Shown one piece after another: positions 16,770 through 25,254 of a stretch of 64,000 nt of DNA (positions are counted from its first letter, which is position 1; each line of letters starts with the position of its first letter). Under the pieces are notes generated by a model. That model saw only the letters and a program-made list of their open reading frames with translations. It ran no database searches and was not told where the DNA came from. The DNA is from JABCPE02 sp963520375. GTDB lineage: Bacteria; Bacteroidota; Bacteroidia; Flavobacteriales; Weeksellaceae. The stretch spans positions 1-64,000 of the forward strand of contig CAUQQF010000010.1 in assembly GCA_963520375.1 (NCBI GenBank), given 5' to 3'. The position numbers and the translations under genes were made by a program.

Positions 16770-17557
16770 TGAATAACAATCGTGCTTTTCTCTATGGCGA
16801 TGCCGTGAGCGTATATTTTTTTGTAAGAAATGGAAAACTCATCTTTACTGAAGAATGCTATTTTTTCCTAATGGCCTCTATGCGAAAGATGAGAATGAAC
16901 ATTCCGCTTTCTTTCAATTTGGAATATTTCATCGATATTCTTGAACAAAAAATAGCTGCCGATGCCCTTGAAAACGCGTTTATTCATTTTTTAGTTTATA
17001 GAAATACTGATGATTTAAATTTAGCCAAATCTCCTGTTCAGTTTTTCATTGAAGCAAAACCTACAAAAGATGTTTTGCAGATTAACAAAACTCTAGAAGT
17101 AGATTTGATTAGGGAAATCACCGTAAACACGAATATTCTAAGCAATATTCTGACTCATTGTCCTGAGAATATTTATGCCGAAATATACGCTGGAGAAAAC
17201 GAGCTGGACGACCTGCTCATCCTAAACCCAAACAAAAGAATTGCAAGGGGAATTTGGGGAAACTTCTTGTTTTTAGAAGGAAATACCATCCGCATTCCCA
17301 AGCAGACCGAAGGCGCCTATATTTCGCCGCTGATGGAGAATTTCGTCACTTTTGTTCACAAAAATAGATTAGCCGAAATAGAACAGGCAGAAATCAGCCC
17401 TTTTGAAAGCCAAAAAGCCGATGAAATCCTGATGATTTCAGACAGAAAGGGAATTGCCTCCGTTAGCAAAATCAGAAACAAAGTCTTTGATAACAAGCAG
17501 TTTAATGACTTTGTTAATCAATGGAAAAATAGTTTTGACACTCCTGAGAAATCATAA
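16769..17557 (+). CDS. Class IV aminotransferase-fold protein, catalytic residues apparently lost
   Basis: A 262-residue protein with the overall layout of branched-chain aminotransferase/aminodeoxychorismate lyase proteins: N-terminal AFLYGDAVSVYFFVRNGKLIF, a mid-region LILNPNKRIARGIWGNF matching the usual LN-x-x-G-x-v-x-EG-x-x-x-N-i-F block, and a late ADEILMIS-x-x-GIASV segment. The lysine normally found in an (I/V)K-T-x-N-Y-L motif aligns with Asn120 (ITVNTNIL), and the PLP-contacting Glu of the EG motif is Arg160. By my alignment it cannot form the usual Schiff base. It may be a structural or binding protein working with the coupled START-like gene. Family membership is fairly clear; inactivity is inference. 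Confidence 0.78.
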   Translation: MNNNRAFLYGDAVSVYFFVRNGKLIFTEECYFFLMASMRKMRMNIPLSFNLEYFIDILEQKIAADALENAFIHFLVYRNTDDLNLAKSPVQFFIEAKPTKDVLQINKTLEVDLIREITVNTNILSNILTHCPENIYAEIYAGENELDDLLILNPNKRIARGIWGNFLFLEGNTIRIPKQTEGAYISPLMENFVTFVHKNRLAEIEQAEISPFESQKADEILMISDRKGIASVSKIRNKVFDNKQFNDFVNQWKNSFDTPEKS

Positions 17558-17558
17558 A

Positions 17559-18611
17559 CTATTTATCATTCTTCTTTCCAAATAGTGCAAAAATAGAAAT
17601 CAGCCCAAAGACAAGCGTAGCAATAGTCTGTATCAAATGGGAAATCAGCGCATAGGAAATCCCAATTTCCTCGCCCTGAGAATGGCTTTTTCCCAAAGAA
17701 ATGAAAATCCCTACAATAGCGATTTTAACCACGATATGGTAAGAACCTGCGCCGCCAGAAGTAGGCACCATCATCCCAAGAGTTCCCGCCGTAACGAGCA
17801 GAAAACCATCACTAATGGTGAAATCAGAAGTTTCTTTCAAGGCAAAACAAACCAAATACGCCGCAAGAAAATAGCAAATCCATATTCCTGCCGAATGAAG
17901 CACAAAAGCAAGTTTATTCTTAATTTTTCGGACAGCTAAAAACCCTTCTATCAGGCCTTTAATGAAAGAAATTATTTTCCGTTTAAATTTAATCATAAAA
18001 ACCACCGAACCAAGCAAAACAAGGACTAAAAGGGCTATTTTTAGATTAAAATAAAACGCATCCAAGTCATCCACTCCGTGGTTTAGCAAAAAACTATCCG
18101 TAGATGTAAGTTCCTTTTTTTCAGAGACTTTTCGTGTGGTAAGCAGGTTGTAGAACGATGCTAAAACCTTTCCATTAAAAATAAAAGTCAGCAGCAAAAA
18201 CAAAAGCATAAAAACCAAATCCACCAATCGTTCTATGACTATGGTCGCTATGGATTTTTCCACTGGGACTTTTTCGATTTTAAAAAGCGTGGTCGCCCTT
18301 GCGATTTCGCCACTTCTTGGAATGGTAAGATTCATCATATATCCGAAGGCTATTGTCCAAAAGGCACTAGAATTACGGATTTGGTAGCCCATCGGTTCTA
18401 AAAGGAGATTCCAGCGCACCGCCCGAAACCAATATGCCAAAACCGCAAAGAAAGCAGACATAAACGCCCAAAAATAGTTAATCTCAGCAAAGGATGCTTT
18501 CACTTTATCGAAATCCAAATCTCCCAAAGCCAGCCACATAAAAAATGCAGCCAAACCCGCTGAAATTAAAATCGTAAAAATATTCTTTATCTGCTTTCTT
18601 CTAAGGCTCAT
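17559..18611 (-). CDS. YbhN/UPF0104-type lysylphosphatidylglycerol synthase TM-region protein
   Basis: A 350-residue inner-membrane protein with about eight hydrophobic segments. The early RAVRWNLLLEPMGY motif and PRSGEIARATTLFKIEKVPVEKSIATIVIERLVD block are typical of the flippase-like LPG_synthase_TM family. Later, GMMVPTSGGAGSYH matches the family's conserved Gly-rich loop. There is no soluble C-terminal synthase domain, so a lipid transport or membrane-stabilising role is more likely than lipid synthesis. It starts three bases after the panD stop and is co-transcribed with it. It ends one base from the convergent gene at 16769. Confidence 0.87.
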   Translation of the reverse strand: MSLRRKQIKNIFTILISAGLAAFFMWLALGDLDFDKVKASFAEINYFWAFMSAFFAVLAYWFRAVRWNLLLEPMGYQIRNSSAFWTIAFGYMMNLTIPRSGEIARATTLFKIEKVPVEKSIATIVIERLVDLVFMLLFLLLTFIFNGKVLASFYNLLTTRKVSEKKELTSTDSFLLNHGVDDLDAFYFNLKIALLVLVLLGSVVFMIKFKRKIISFIKGLIEGFLAVRKIKNKLAFVLHSAGIWICYFLAAYLVCFALKETSDFTISDGFLLVTAGTLGMMVPTSGGAGSYHIVVKIAIVGIFISLGKSHSQGEEIGISYALISHLIQTIATLVFGLISIFALFGKKNDK

Positions 18612-18613
18612 TA

Positions 18614-18964
18614 TTATTCTAATAAATTAGTTTTTTCATTAGGGAAAACCACTTTGGGTTCAAAGGTTTTGGCTTCCTCTGGTGTCATCTGTGCGTAGGC
18701 TATGATGATGACGATATCGCCTTTGTGGGCTTTTCTTGCCGCGGCACCATTCAGACAGATTACTCCTGATTTTCTCTCGCCTCTTATTGCATAAGTGTCA
18801 AAGCGCTCTCCATTATTCACATTCACCACATAAACCCTCTCGCCATGGATGATTCCAGAGGCATCCATCAGGTCTTCATCTATGGTAATGCTTCCTATGT
18901 AGTTCAGATTTGCTTCTGTAACACTTACTCTATGAATTTTTGATTTAAAAACTTCTATTAACAT
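18614..18964 (-). CDS. panD: Aspartate 1-decarboxylase
   Basis: Makes beta-alanine from aspartate for pantothenate and coenzyme A synthesis. The 116-residue proenzyme has the self-cleavage site Gly24-Ser25 within YIGSITID, where Ser becomes the pyruvoyl cofactor. The other active-site block, NGAAARKAHKGD, lies near 73-84. A -7 box ends only four bases before the ATG, so the mRNA is probably leaderless or nearly so. It is followed after two bases by the YbhN-like gene; other pan genes are not nearby. Confidence 0.96.
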   Translation of the reverse strand: MLIEVFKSKIHRVSVTEANLNYIGSITIDEDLMDASGIIHGERVYVVNVNNGERFDTYAIRGERKSGVICLNGAAARKAHKGDIVIIIAYAQMTPEEAKTFEPKVVFPNEKTNLLE

Positions 18965-18968
18965 GCCG

Positions 18969-18976
18969 CAAAATTA
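18969..18976 (-). promoter_or_regulatory. -7 box for panD, four bases from the start codon
   Basis: TAATTTTG on the minus strand, an exact TAnnTTTG match, is separated from the panD ATG by only four bases. Confidence 0.5.
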
Positions 18977-19012
18977 TTGATTTCTTTTCAAACAAACCTA
19001 AGATTTAATTAG

Positions 19013-19020
19013 TATTTTTG
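19013..19020 (+). promoter_or_regulatory. -7 box for the DUF2490 gene
   Basis: TATTTTTG, an exact TAnnTTTG match, 28 bases before the ATG at 19049 and divergent from the panD promoter. Confidence 0.5.
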
Positions 19021-19048
19021 CAGCCTTAATTTTCTAAATTTTACACGA

Positions 19049-19732
19049 ATGAAAAAGTTAATTTTACTTTCAGCATTATATAGAGCATTTTTCGGCATCA
19101 ATACTATGAAAGCCCAAGACGCTGACACCAAAAAATCTTTCTTGACTACAGGGGTTTCTATAAACATCCCAAAAGAACACAGCATCACAATATATGGCGG
19201 GGTGAGCACATCGCCAGAGCATACACAGATAGCAATGGTGATGCCTAATATCAAAATCAACAAATACATTTCCTTCATGCCTCTTTATGTATTTCTGAAA
19301 TCTCCTCAGGCGCACAGCAAGGAAGCGAAAGAACACCAAATCAATGCGATGCTGACTTTCTCCCTTCCTTTGGACAAACAAAACAAATGGATTTTGCAAA
19401 ACCGAAACACTTATCTACATAGATTCATAGTAGGTGGAGAGGACTTTGATTTTTATAGAGGGCGTTTAGGTATCGTACACAGAGCTAAAATTTTTGATAA
19501 ATCTGTCAATTTCTTTGCTCATGATGAAATTTTCATTGACTTAAAAAAAGGAGACTTTGCTAGAAACAGAGTGTATTTAGGAGCGGACATCAAGCTTTTC
19601 AACTGGCTAAATCCACAGTTCTTCTACATTTACCAATCTCATAAAAACCATGCAAGTCCGAACAACCACCTTTTCATAGTTGCGGCTATTATTCCTCTTG
19701 GAAATCACGGTTTTTTCGAGGCTAAAAAGTAA
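19049..19732 (+). CDS. DUF2490 family protein, probable outer-membrane barrel
   Basis: A 227-residue secreted protein resembling the DUF2490 family. The N-terminus is a signal peptide ending at about MKAQ (residues 20-23). Beyond it the sequence alternates hydrophobic and polar residues in strand-sized segments rich in Tyr, Phe and Asn, for example FLHR-type and RNRVYLGADIKLFN stretches, as expected of an outer-membrane beta-barrel. Function is unknown. It stands alone with its own promoter; no terminator was found before the HU gene. Confidence 0.75.
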   Translation: MKKLILLSALYRAFFGINTMKAQDADTKKSFLTTGVSINIPKEHSITIYGGVSTSPEHTQIAMVMPNIKINKYISFMPLYVFLKSPQAHSKEAKEHQINAMLTFSLPLDKQNKWILQNRNTYLHRFIVGGEDFDFYRGRLGIVHRAKIFDKSVNFFAHDEIFIDLKKGDFARNRVYLGADIKLFNWLNPQFFYIYQSHKNHASPNNHLFIVAAIIPLGNHGFFEAKK

Positions 19733-19790
19733 AAATCAATTAAAATTATCTTAAAATCTTCTAAAAACCTCATTTTATGCTATAAAAAAT

Positions 19791-19820
19791 TTGGTTTTTG
19801 TTTTATTTATTTTATATTTG
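19791..19820 (+). promoter_or_regulatory. Promoter of the HU gene
   Basis: TTG at 19791-19793, 19 bases, then TATATTTG at 19813-19820. Both elements and the spacing fit the Bacteroidota TTG/TAnnTTTG consensus. The 5' leader would be about 25 bases. Confidence 0.7.
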
Positions 19821-19850
19821 CTGAACATAAATTTATAAAATAACATTATT

Positions 19851-20141
19851 ATGAACAAGTCTGAATTAATCGACGCAATCGCAAAGGATGCAGAAATCAC
19901 AAAAGTGGCTGCTAAGAAGGCATTAGAATCTTTCATTGAAAATGTTACTAACACACTTAAAAAGAAAGATGGTAAAGTAGCATTAGTAGGATTTGGAACT
20001 TTTTCTGTAACAGAAAGAGCTGCAAGAACTGGTATCAACCCAGCTACTAAACAACCAATCAAAATCGCTGCTAAAAAAGTTGCTAAATTCAAGCCAGGTG
20101 CTGAGCTAGCTGACGCAGTAGCAGGTGCTAAGAAAAAATAA
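19851..20141 (+). CDS. HU-family nucleoid DNA-binding protein
   Basis: A 96-residue histone-like protein that bends and compacts DNA as a dimer. It has the HU start MNKSELIDAIAKDAEI, the GFGTFSV turn, the DNA-binding arm with TGINPATKQPIKI (the Pro at the arm tip intercalates into DNA) and KVAKFKPGAEL. The Ala/Lys tail AVAGAKKK is usual. It has a strong consensus promoter and a good terminator, as expected for an abundant single-gene transcript. Confidence 0.95.
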   Translation: MNKSELIDAIAKDAEITKVAAKKALESFIENVTNTLKKKDGKVALVGFGTFSVTERAARTGINPATKQPIKIAAKKVAKFKPGAELADAVAGAKKK

Positions 20142-20160
20142 TTGATTTTCAATTAAAATA

Positions 20161-20190
20161 AAAACCGTTGTAGATTTACAGCGGTTTTTT
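20161..20190 (+). terminator. Terminator after the HU gene
   Basis: Stem of 12 pairs: AAAACCG at 20161-20167, a T-G wobble, then TGTA/TACA with a 4-nt loop (20173-20176). It ends in a T run at 20185-20190. Confidence 0.85.
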
Positions 20191-20218
20191 ATTTCCATCT
20201 TTTTATTTCCATCTTTTT
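20191..20218. repeat. 14-bp tandem duplication upstream of asnS
   Basis: ATTTCCATCTTTTT occurs twice in direct succession (20191-20204, 20205-20218), between the HU terminator and the asnS -7 box. It probably arose by slippage. Confidence 0.7.
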
Positions 20219-20222
20219 ATTT

Positions 20223-20230
20223 TATCTTTG
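20223..20230 (+). promoter_or_regulatory. -7 box for asnS
   Basis: TATCTTTG, an exact TAnnTTTG match, 21 bases before the asnS ATG. Confidence 0.55.
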
Positions 20231-20251
20231 CTGTTTTAATAATATCATCCT

Positions 20252-21700
20252 ATGAAACGATTAACGATTAAAGAAATTCTTGATAATTACACAAAACATA
20301 TTCACCACGACATCTGTATCCAAGGCTGGGTAAGAGCCTTTCGTTCTAATAGATTCATCGCGTTGAGCGACGGTTCTACAGCGAATAACATCCAGATTGT
20401 AGTGGATTTTGAAAAATTTGATGAAGAAATTATCAAAAAAATCCATACAGCGTCCTCTCTGAAAGTGACAGGAGAAATCGTAGAAAGCCAAGGTGCAGGA
20501 CAAAACATAGAAGTTTTAGCAAAGAAAATAGAAATTCTAGGAGATAATTTCACTGATGAACTAGAAAAAACGGTTCTTCAGCCTAAAAAACACTCTTTGG
20601 AACTATTGAGAGAACAGGCTCATTTGAGATTTAGAACTAATCTTTTCGGAGCTGTATTTAGAATTCGCCATGCTGTGAGCTTTGCGATTCATCAGTTCTT
20701 TAACCAAAACCAGTTCTTCTACATCCACACTCCTCTAATCACAGGAGCTGATGCTGAAGGAGCAGGAGAAATGTTCAAGGTTACGAACTTTGACTTGAAT
20801 AAAATTCCAAAAACAGAAGATGGAAATGTAGACTATGACCAAGATTTCTTTGGTAAGAAAACTTCCCTTACGGTTTCTGGACAGCTAAATGTGGAAACTG
20901 CGGTGATGGGACTAGGAAGAGTTTATACCTTCGGGCCTACTTTCCGTGCAGAAAATTCTAATACAACCAGACACCTAGCAGAATTCTGGATGGTGGAGCC
21001 AGAAGTGGCATTCAACAACTTGGAAGACAACATAGACCTAGCAGAAGATTTCTTAAAATATGTAATCAACTATGTATTAGACAACTGCAAAGATGATTTA
21101 GAACTTTTAGACAAAAGATTTGCAGAGGAACAAAAACAAAAACCTGAAAAAGAAAGAGCAGCAGAAGGACTGATAGAAAAACTTCAAAATGTAGTGAAAA
21201 AGCGTTTCGTAAGGCTGAGCTACACTGAGGCTATCGAGATTTTGCTTAACTCTAAAGAAAATAAAAAAGGTAAATTCCAATTCCCAATAGAGGCTTGGGG
21301 AGCAGACCTACAATCTGAGCACGAGCGCTATTTGGTAGAAAAACACTTTGAAAGCCCAGTAGTTTTATTCAACTATCCAAAGGACATCAAGGCGTTTTAT
21401 ATGAAGCTGAATGATGACCAAAAGACCGTTGCGGCGATGGATGTTCTTTTCCCTGGAATCGGTGAAATCATCGGTGGTTCTCAGAGAGAAGAAAAACTGG
21501 ATGTTCTCGTCCAAAAAATGAAAGATATGAATGTGGATGAAGAGGAACTATGGTGGTATCTGGATACTAGAAAATTCGGTTCTGTGCCGCACGCTGGTTT
21601 CGGGCTTGGGCTGGAGAGATTGGTATTGTTCGTAACAGGAATGACCAACATCCGTGATGTGATTCCTTTCCCAAGAACACCAAGAAACGCAGAATTTTAA
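20252..21700 (+). CDS. asnS: Asparaginyl-tRNA synthetase
   Basis: Charges tRNA(Asn) with asparagine. The 482-residue class IIb enzyme has an N-terminal OB-fold anticodon domain (about 15-100, with QGWVRAFR) and a catalytic core with class II motifs: motif 2 around FGPTFRAENSNTTRHLAEFWMVEPE and motif 3 GFGLGLERLVLFVTGMTNIRDVIPFPR. The NTTRHLAEFWMVEPE wording is typical of AsnRS rather than AspRS. It begins a run (asnS, hypothetical, rpoN, folD, queE) with gaps under 30 bp. Confidence 0.96.
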   Translation: MKRLTIKEILDNYTKHIHHDICIQGWVRAFRSNRFIALSDGSTANNIQIVVDFEKFDEEIIKKIHTASSLKVTGEIVESQGAGQNIEVLAKKIEILGDNFTDELEKTVLQPKKHSLELLREQAHLRFRTNLFGAVFRIRHAVSFAIHQFFNQNQFFYIHTPLITGADAEGAGEMFKVTNFDLNKIPKTEDGNVDYDQDFFGKKTSLTVSGQLNVETAVMGLGRVYTFGPTFRAENSNTTRHLAEFWMVEPEVAFNNLEDNIDLAEDFLKYVINYVLDNCKDDLELLDKRFAEEQKQKPEKERAAEGLIEKLQNVVKKRFVRLSYTEAIEILLNSKENKKGKFQFPIEAWGADLQSEHERYLVEKHFESPVVLFNYPKDIKAFYMKLNDDQKTVAAMDVLFPGIGEIIGGSQREEKLDVLVQKMKDMNVDEEELWWYLDTRKFGSVPHAGFGLGLERLVLFVTGMTNIRDVIPFPRTPRNAEF

Positions 21701-21729
21701 GAATTATGTAAATAAAAAAATTAAGGATC

Positions 21730-22209
21730 ATGAAAATAACTTATAGGGACTATCCTGAATTTGAAGCTGTTGCTAAAATTTGGAACAAATTTGATACAGA
21801 AATTTATATTGAATTTGATGAAGAACTAGAAGCAACCAAAGAAGAACAAAAAAAATATTTTCAGAAAATAGAGGAAAAAATCCAGTGGATAGAAAGCCAT
21901 AAGGATTTGATTTTAGATACTTTTATTAAAGAAGAATCTATTTTTGAAGGGCTGAATGACTGGATTTCAGAAGAGATAGCAAAGAAAGGAGTTGCTGAAT
22001 ATTTTGATGAATTCAGCCTTGATAGAACAATTTCTGAAAAGGAATTTAAAGAAGCTATTGGCGTTCGTTCTCTTAATTTTTATATTGACGATGAAGGAAT
22101 TAGCTGTGATTTTGATTTAGATGCAGAGCCAAATTATTTCTTTGACCATTTAGCCAATATAGAAATAGATGAAAACAACCAGATAGAAATGGGAGGAATC
22201 AACGGGTAG
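21730..22209 (+). CDS. Acidic hypothetical protein, DUF2262-like
   Basis: A 159-residue, strongly acidic cytoplasmic protein with no signal or membrane segment. The C-terminal part (YIDDEGISCDFDLDAEPNYFFDHL) vaguely resembles DUF2262-type small proteins, some of which occur near toxins or as orphans; I would not assign a function. It sits 29 bp after asnS and 28 bp before rpoN, in the same direction, so it is probably co-transcribed. Codon use and length support a real gene. Confidence 0.7.
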   Translation: MKITYRDYPEFEAVAKIWNKFDTEIYIEFDEELEATKEEQKKYFQKIEEKIQWIESHKDLILDTFIKEESIFEGLNDWISEEIAKKGVAEYFDEFSLDRTISEKEFKEAIGVRSLNFYIDDEGISCDFDLDAEPNYFFDHLANIEIDENNQIEMGGING

Positions 22210-22237
22210 CTTCTAAAACCAATAATCTAAAACTGAT

Positions 22238-23698
22238 ATGCTCAAACAAAATTTACAACTTAAACTTGGTCAAAAACTCGCTCCACAGCAGATTCAGTTA
22301 ATGAAGCTCATTCAGCTTCATACGCTGGAATTTGAGGAGGAGCTGGAGCGTGAGTTAGAGGAAAATCCAGCTTTGGAAAAAGTAACGGATGACAAGGAGG
22401 AGGAGTATGACAATTTAGGAAACGACTACGAAGATGAAGGAACTGAGAGCATAGAAACGGATTTCAATGTAGATGAGTATCTGTATGATGATGAGCCCAG
22501 CTACAAAACTGCATCCAGTAACTACTCGCCTGATGATGAGGAATTTGATAACGAAAGTTTATTGACAGAGGGACAGACCATTTATGAGTATCTTTTGGAG
22601 CAGATTAGACTTAGTAATATTTCTGATGAAGAACTAAAAATAGCCGAATATCTTATAGGAAACCTTGACAATGACGGGTATCTTCGTAGGGATTTAAAAT
22701 CAATCGTGGATGATTTGGCTTTCTCTCAGGGAATTTATACCGATATTCCTAAACTGGAATACATTTTAGAAAACTATATCCAAAAACTAGAACCTGCGGG
22801 CGTGGGCGCCAGAAACTTACAAGAATGTCTTCTTCTACAAATAGAGAAAAAAGTAAGTGACAATCCCAATGTAGGCATTGCTGCCAGCATACTGAAAAAC
22901 CAGTTTGATGCACTGAGCAACAAGCATTATTCTAAAATTATCCAGCGGTATAATATCGATGAGGAACAGCTGAAAGATGTCCTAGAAGAGATTGCAAAAC
23001 TTTCACCAAAAGTAGGCGGAAACTTTGATACACAGACCATTACCATCAATCAAGAAATCATCCCTGATTTTATCATTCAGGTAAAGGACAATGAGGTAAT
23101 TCCGATGCTTAACAATAAAAACGCTCCTACACTGAGGGTTTCTAACGAATACAAAGAGATTTTAGAAACATATTCTAACGATAAAAGCTCTCCTGAACAC
23201 AAGCAGGCAGCTCTTTTCATTAAACAAAAATTAGATGCTGCAAAATGGTACATTGACGCTGTCAACCAGAGACAAAACACTCTGATACAGACCATTACAG
23301 CTATTGCTAAGATGCAGAAAGAATATTTCATCACAGGGGACGAAAAAAACATCAAACCTATGATTCTGAAAGATATTTCTGACATCACAGGATTTGATAT
23401 TTCTACTATTTCTAGGGTGGTCAAGAGCAAATATGCTGACACGCCGCATGGAATAGTTTATCTAAAAAATCTTTTCTCAGATAGTTTGACCAATGATGAA
23501 GGGGAAGAAGTTTCCACAAAAGAAATCAAAAACCATCTGCAAGAAATAATCGACAAGGAGAATAAAAAGAAGCCTCTCACGGATGATGCGCTGGTCACCG
23601 CACTGAAAGAAAAAGGGTACAACATTGCCCGAAGAACCATTGCTAAATACCGAGAACAGCTCAACATTCCAGTGGCAAGACTACGAAAAGAACTTTAA
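22238..23698 (+). CDS. rpoN: RNA polymerase sigma-54 factor
   Basis: Directs RNA polymerase to -24/-12 promoters, which need AAA+ activators to open. The 486-residue protein has the Gln/Leu-rich region I (LKLGQKLAPQQIQLMKLIQL, 9-28), an acidic region II (about 50-110), the core-binding domain, a helix-turn-helix near ISDITGFDISTISRVVKSKY, and the RpoN box ARRTIAKYR (464-472). All domains are intact. No activator gene is seen in the window. It lies 17 bp before folD. Confidence 0.96.
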   Translation: MLKQNLQLKLGQKLAPQQIQLMKLIQLHTLEFEEELERELEENPALEKVTDDKEEEYDNLGNDYEDEGTESIETDFNVDEYLYDDEPSYKTASSNYSPDDEEFDNESLLTEGQTIYEYLLEQIRLSNISDEELKIAEYLIGNLDNDGYLRRDLKSIVDDLAFSQGIYTDIPKLEYILENYIQKLEPAGVGARNLQECLLLQIEKKVSDNPNVGIAASILKNQFDALSNKHYSKIIQRYNIDEEQLKDVLEEIAKLSPKVGGNFDTQTITINQEIIPDFIIQVKDNEVIPMLNNKNAPTLRVSNEYKEILETYSNDKSSPEHKQAALFIKQKLDAAKWYIDAVNQRQNTLIQTITAIAKMQKEYFITGDEKNIKPMILKDISDITGFDISTISRVVKSKYADTPHGIVYLKNLFSDSLTNDEGEEVSTKEIKNHLQEIIDKENKKKPLTDDALVTALKEKGYNIARRTIAKYREQLNIPVARLRKEL

Positions 23699-23715
23699 TA
23701 AAAACTAATAATATT

Positions 23716-24579
23716 ATGGCTGAAATTTTAGATGGACTGAGTGTTTCTCAGAAAATAAAACAAGAGATAAAAGAAGAAGTTACGAAAATAGTACAGAGCG
23801 GCAAAAAAGCGCCTCACCTGGCAGCTATACTGGTGGGAGAAAATGGAGCCAGCAAAGCCTATGTAAATAGCAAAGTCAAGGATTGTAAAGAAGTGGGATT
23901 TACCTCATCACTGCTAAAATTTCCTGACACGATTTGTGAAAATGAACTTTTAGAAGAAATAAAAAAACTAAACGAGAACGAGGAAATAGATGGATTCATC
24001 GTGCAGCTTCCTCTTCCAAAAGGCATAGACCAAGAAAAAATCATCATGGCTATCGACCCTAAAAAGGATGTGGATGGCTTCCATCCAGAGAACTTTGGGA
24101 AAATGGCTTTAGAGATGGACTCCCTTCTGCCTGCTACTCCATTTGGGATTATGCAGCTTTTAGAGAGATATAACATTGACACCAAAGGGAAAAAATGCGT
24201 GGTTATCGGTCGAAGCAGAATCGTTGGCCGTCCTATGAGTATTCTAATGAGCGCCAAAGGAACTGACGCCACAGTAACGCTCATCCACAGTCACACGCCT
24301 AATATTGAAGAATATACCCAAAAGGCAGACATCGTCATCGTAGCATTAGGTATTCCTAATTATCTAAAAGGAGATATGATAAAAGAAGGCGCTGTGGTTA
24401 TAGATGTAGGGATTACGAGAGTGAATGATGATAGCGAAAGAGGTTATCATTTAGTAGGAGATGTAGATTTTGAAGCATGCAAAAAGAAGGCAAGTTTTAT
24501 AACGCCCGTTCCTGGTGGCGTAGGCCCTATGACTAGAGCCATGCTGATGAAAAATACACTTTTAGCTTATAAAAAATAG
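23716..24579 (+). CDS. folD: Bifunctional methylenetetrahydrofolate dehydrogenase/cyclohydrolase
   Basis: Interconverts 5,10-methylene-, methenyl- and 10-formyl-tetrahydrofolate with NADP. The 287-residue protein shows the catalytic Y49-x3-K53 in AYVNSKVKDC, the QLPLPKG and DPKKDVDGFHPEN blocks, the NADP-binding GRSRIVGRPM segment, and the final PVPGGVGPMTRAMLM signature. Length and motifs match FolD. It lies between rpoN and queE in one operon. Confidence 0.96.
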   Translation: MAEILDGLSVSQKIKQEIKEEVTKIVQSGKKAPHLAAILVGENGASKAYVNSKVKDCKEVGFTSSLLKFPDTICENELLEEIKKLNENEEIDGFIVQLPLPKGIDQEKIIMAIDPKKDVDGFHPENFGKMALEMDSLLPATPFGIMQLLERYNIDTKGKKCVVIGRSRIVGRPMSILMSAKGTDATVTLIHSHTPNIEEYTQKADIVIVALGIPNYLKGDMIKEGAVVIDVGITRVNDDSERGYHLVGDVDFEACKKKASFITPVPGGVGPMTRAMLMKNTLLAYKK

Positions 24580-24589
24580 TGAGTGAAAA

Positions 24590-25228
24590 ATGTCAGATTT
24601 TAGTAGTGAACAAAAAATATTATTAAATCAAGGTAAAATGCTCCCTGTTATGGAGCATTTTTATACTATCCAAGGAGAAGGCGCCCACTCTGGCAGGGCG
24701 GCTTATTTCATCCGTTTAGGTGGTTGTGATGTAGGATGCCACTGGTGTGATGTCAAAGAAAGCTGGGATGCCACACTTCATCCGTTGATGGATGCAGAAG
24801 AAATTGCTGCCATAGCGGCGAAACACTGCAAAACCATAATCATCACAGGCGGCGAGCCTCTGATGTGGGATTTGAATATTTTAACAAAAAAACTAAAAGA
24901 ATTAGGCTGTACGATTCATGTGGAAACCTCTGGCTCACACAATCTAAGAGGACATATTGACTGGATTACTCTTTCACCCAAGAAAGTAAAACTCCCCAAA
25001 GAAGAAATTTACCAAAAAGCTGATGAACTGAAAGTGGTTATTTTCAACAATCACGATTTCAAATTCGCTGAGGAACAAGCTGCCAAAGTATCAGAAAAAT
25101 GCAAACTATATCTGCAGTCTGAGTGGAGCAAAAGGGAACAAAACTATCCAAAAATAACAGATTACATTCTACAAAATCCTAAATGGATAGCTTCCGTACA
25201 AACGCACAAATATCTGAACATTCCATAA
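24590..25228 (+). CDS. queE: 7-carboxy-7-deazaguanine synthase
   Basis: A radical SAM enzyme making the 7-deazaguanine core of queuosine precursors from 6-carboxytetrahydropterin. The 212-residue protein has the QGEGAHSGRAAYFIRLGGC lead and the iron-sulfur motif C46-x3-C50-x2-C53 (CDVGCHWCD), followed by TGGEPLMW, which contacts SAM. Other que genes are not adjacent. The hairpin at 25231 follows at once. Confidence 0.94.
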   Translation: MSDFSSEQKILLNQGKMLPVMEHFYTIQGEGAHSGRAAYFIRLGGCDVGCHWCDVKESWDATLHPLMDAEEIAAIAAKHCKTIIITGGEPLMWDLNILTKKLKELGCTIHVETSGSHNLRGHIDWITLSPKKVKLPKEEIYQKADELKVVIFNNHDFKFAEEQAAKVSEKCKLYLQSEWSKREQNYPKITDYILQNPKWIASVQTHKYLNIP

Positions 25229-25254
25229 AAAAGGGAGAATACTATCTCTCCCTT
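25225..25254. terminator. Hairpin between queE and the glucosaminidase gene
   Basis: An 8-bp stem (25231-25238 with 25247-25254) and 8-nt loop between convergent genes. On the minus strand it runs into TTTTTTA. It overlaps the end of the minus-strand CDS. On the plus strand the T tract is interrupted. Confidence 0.7.
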
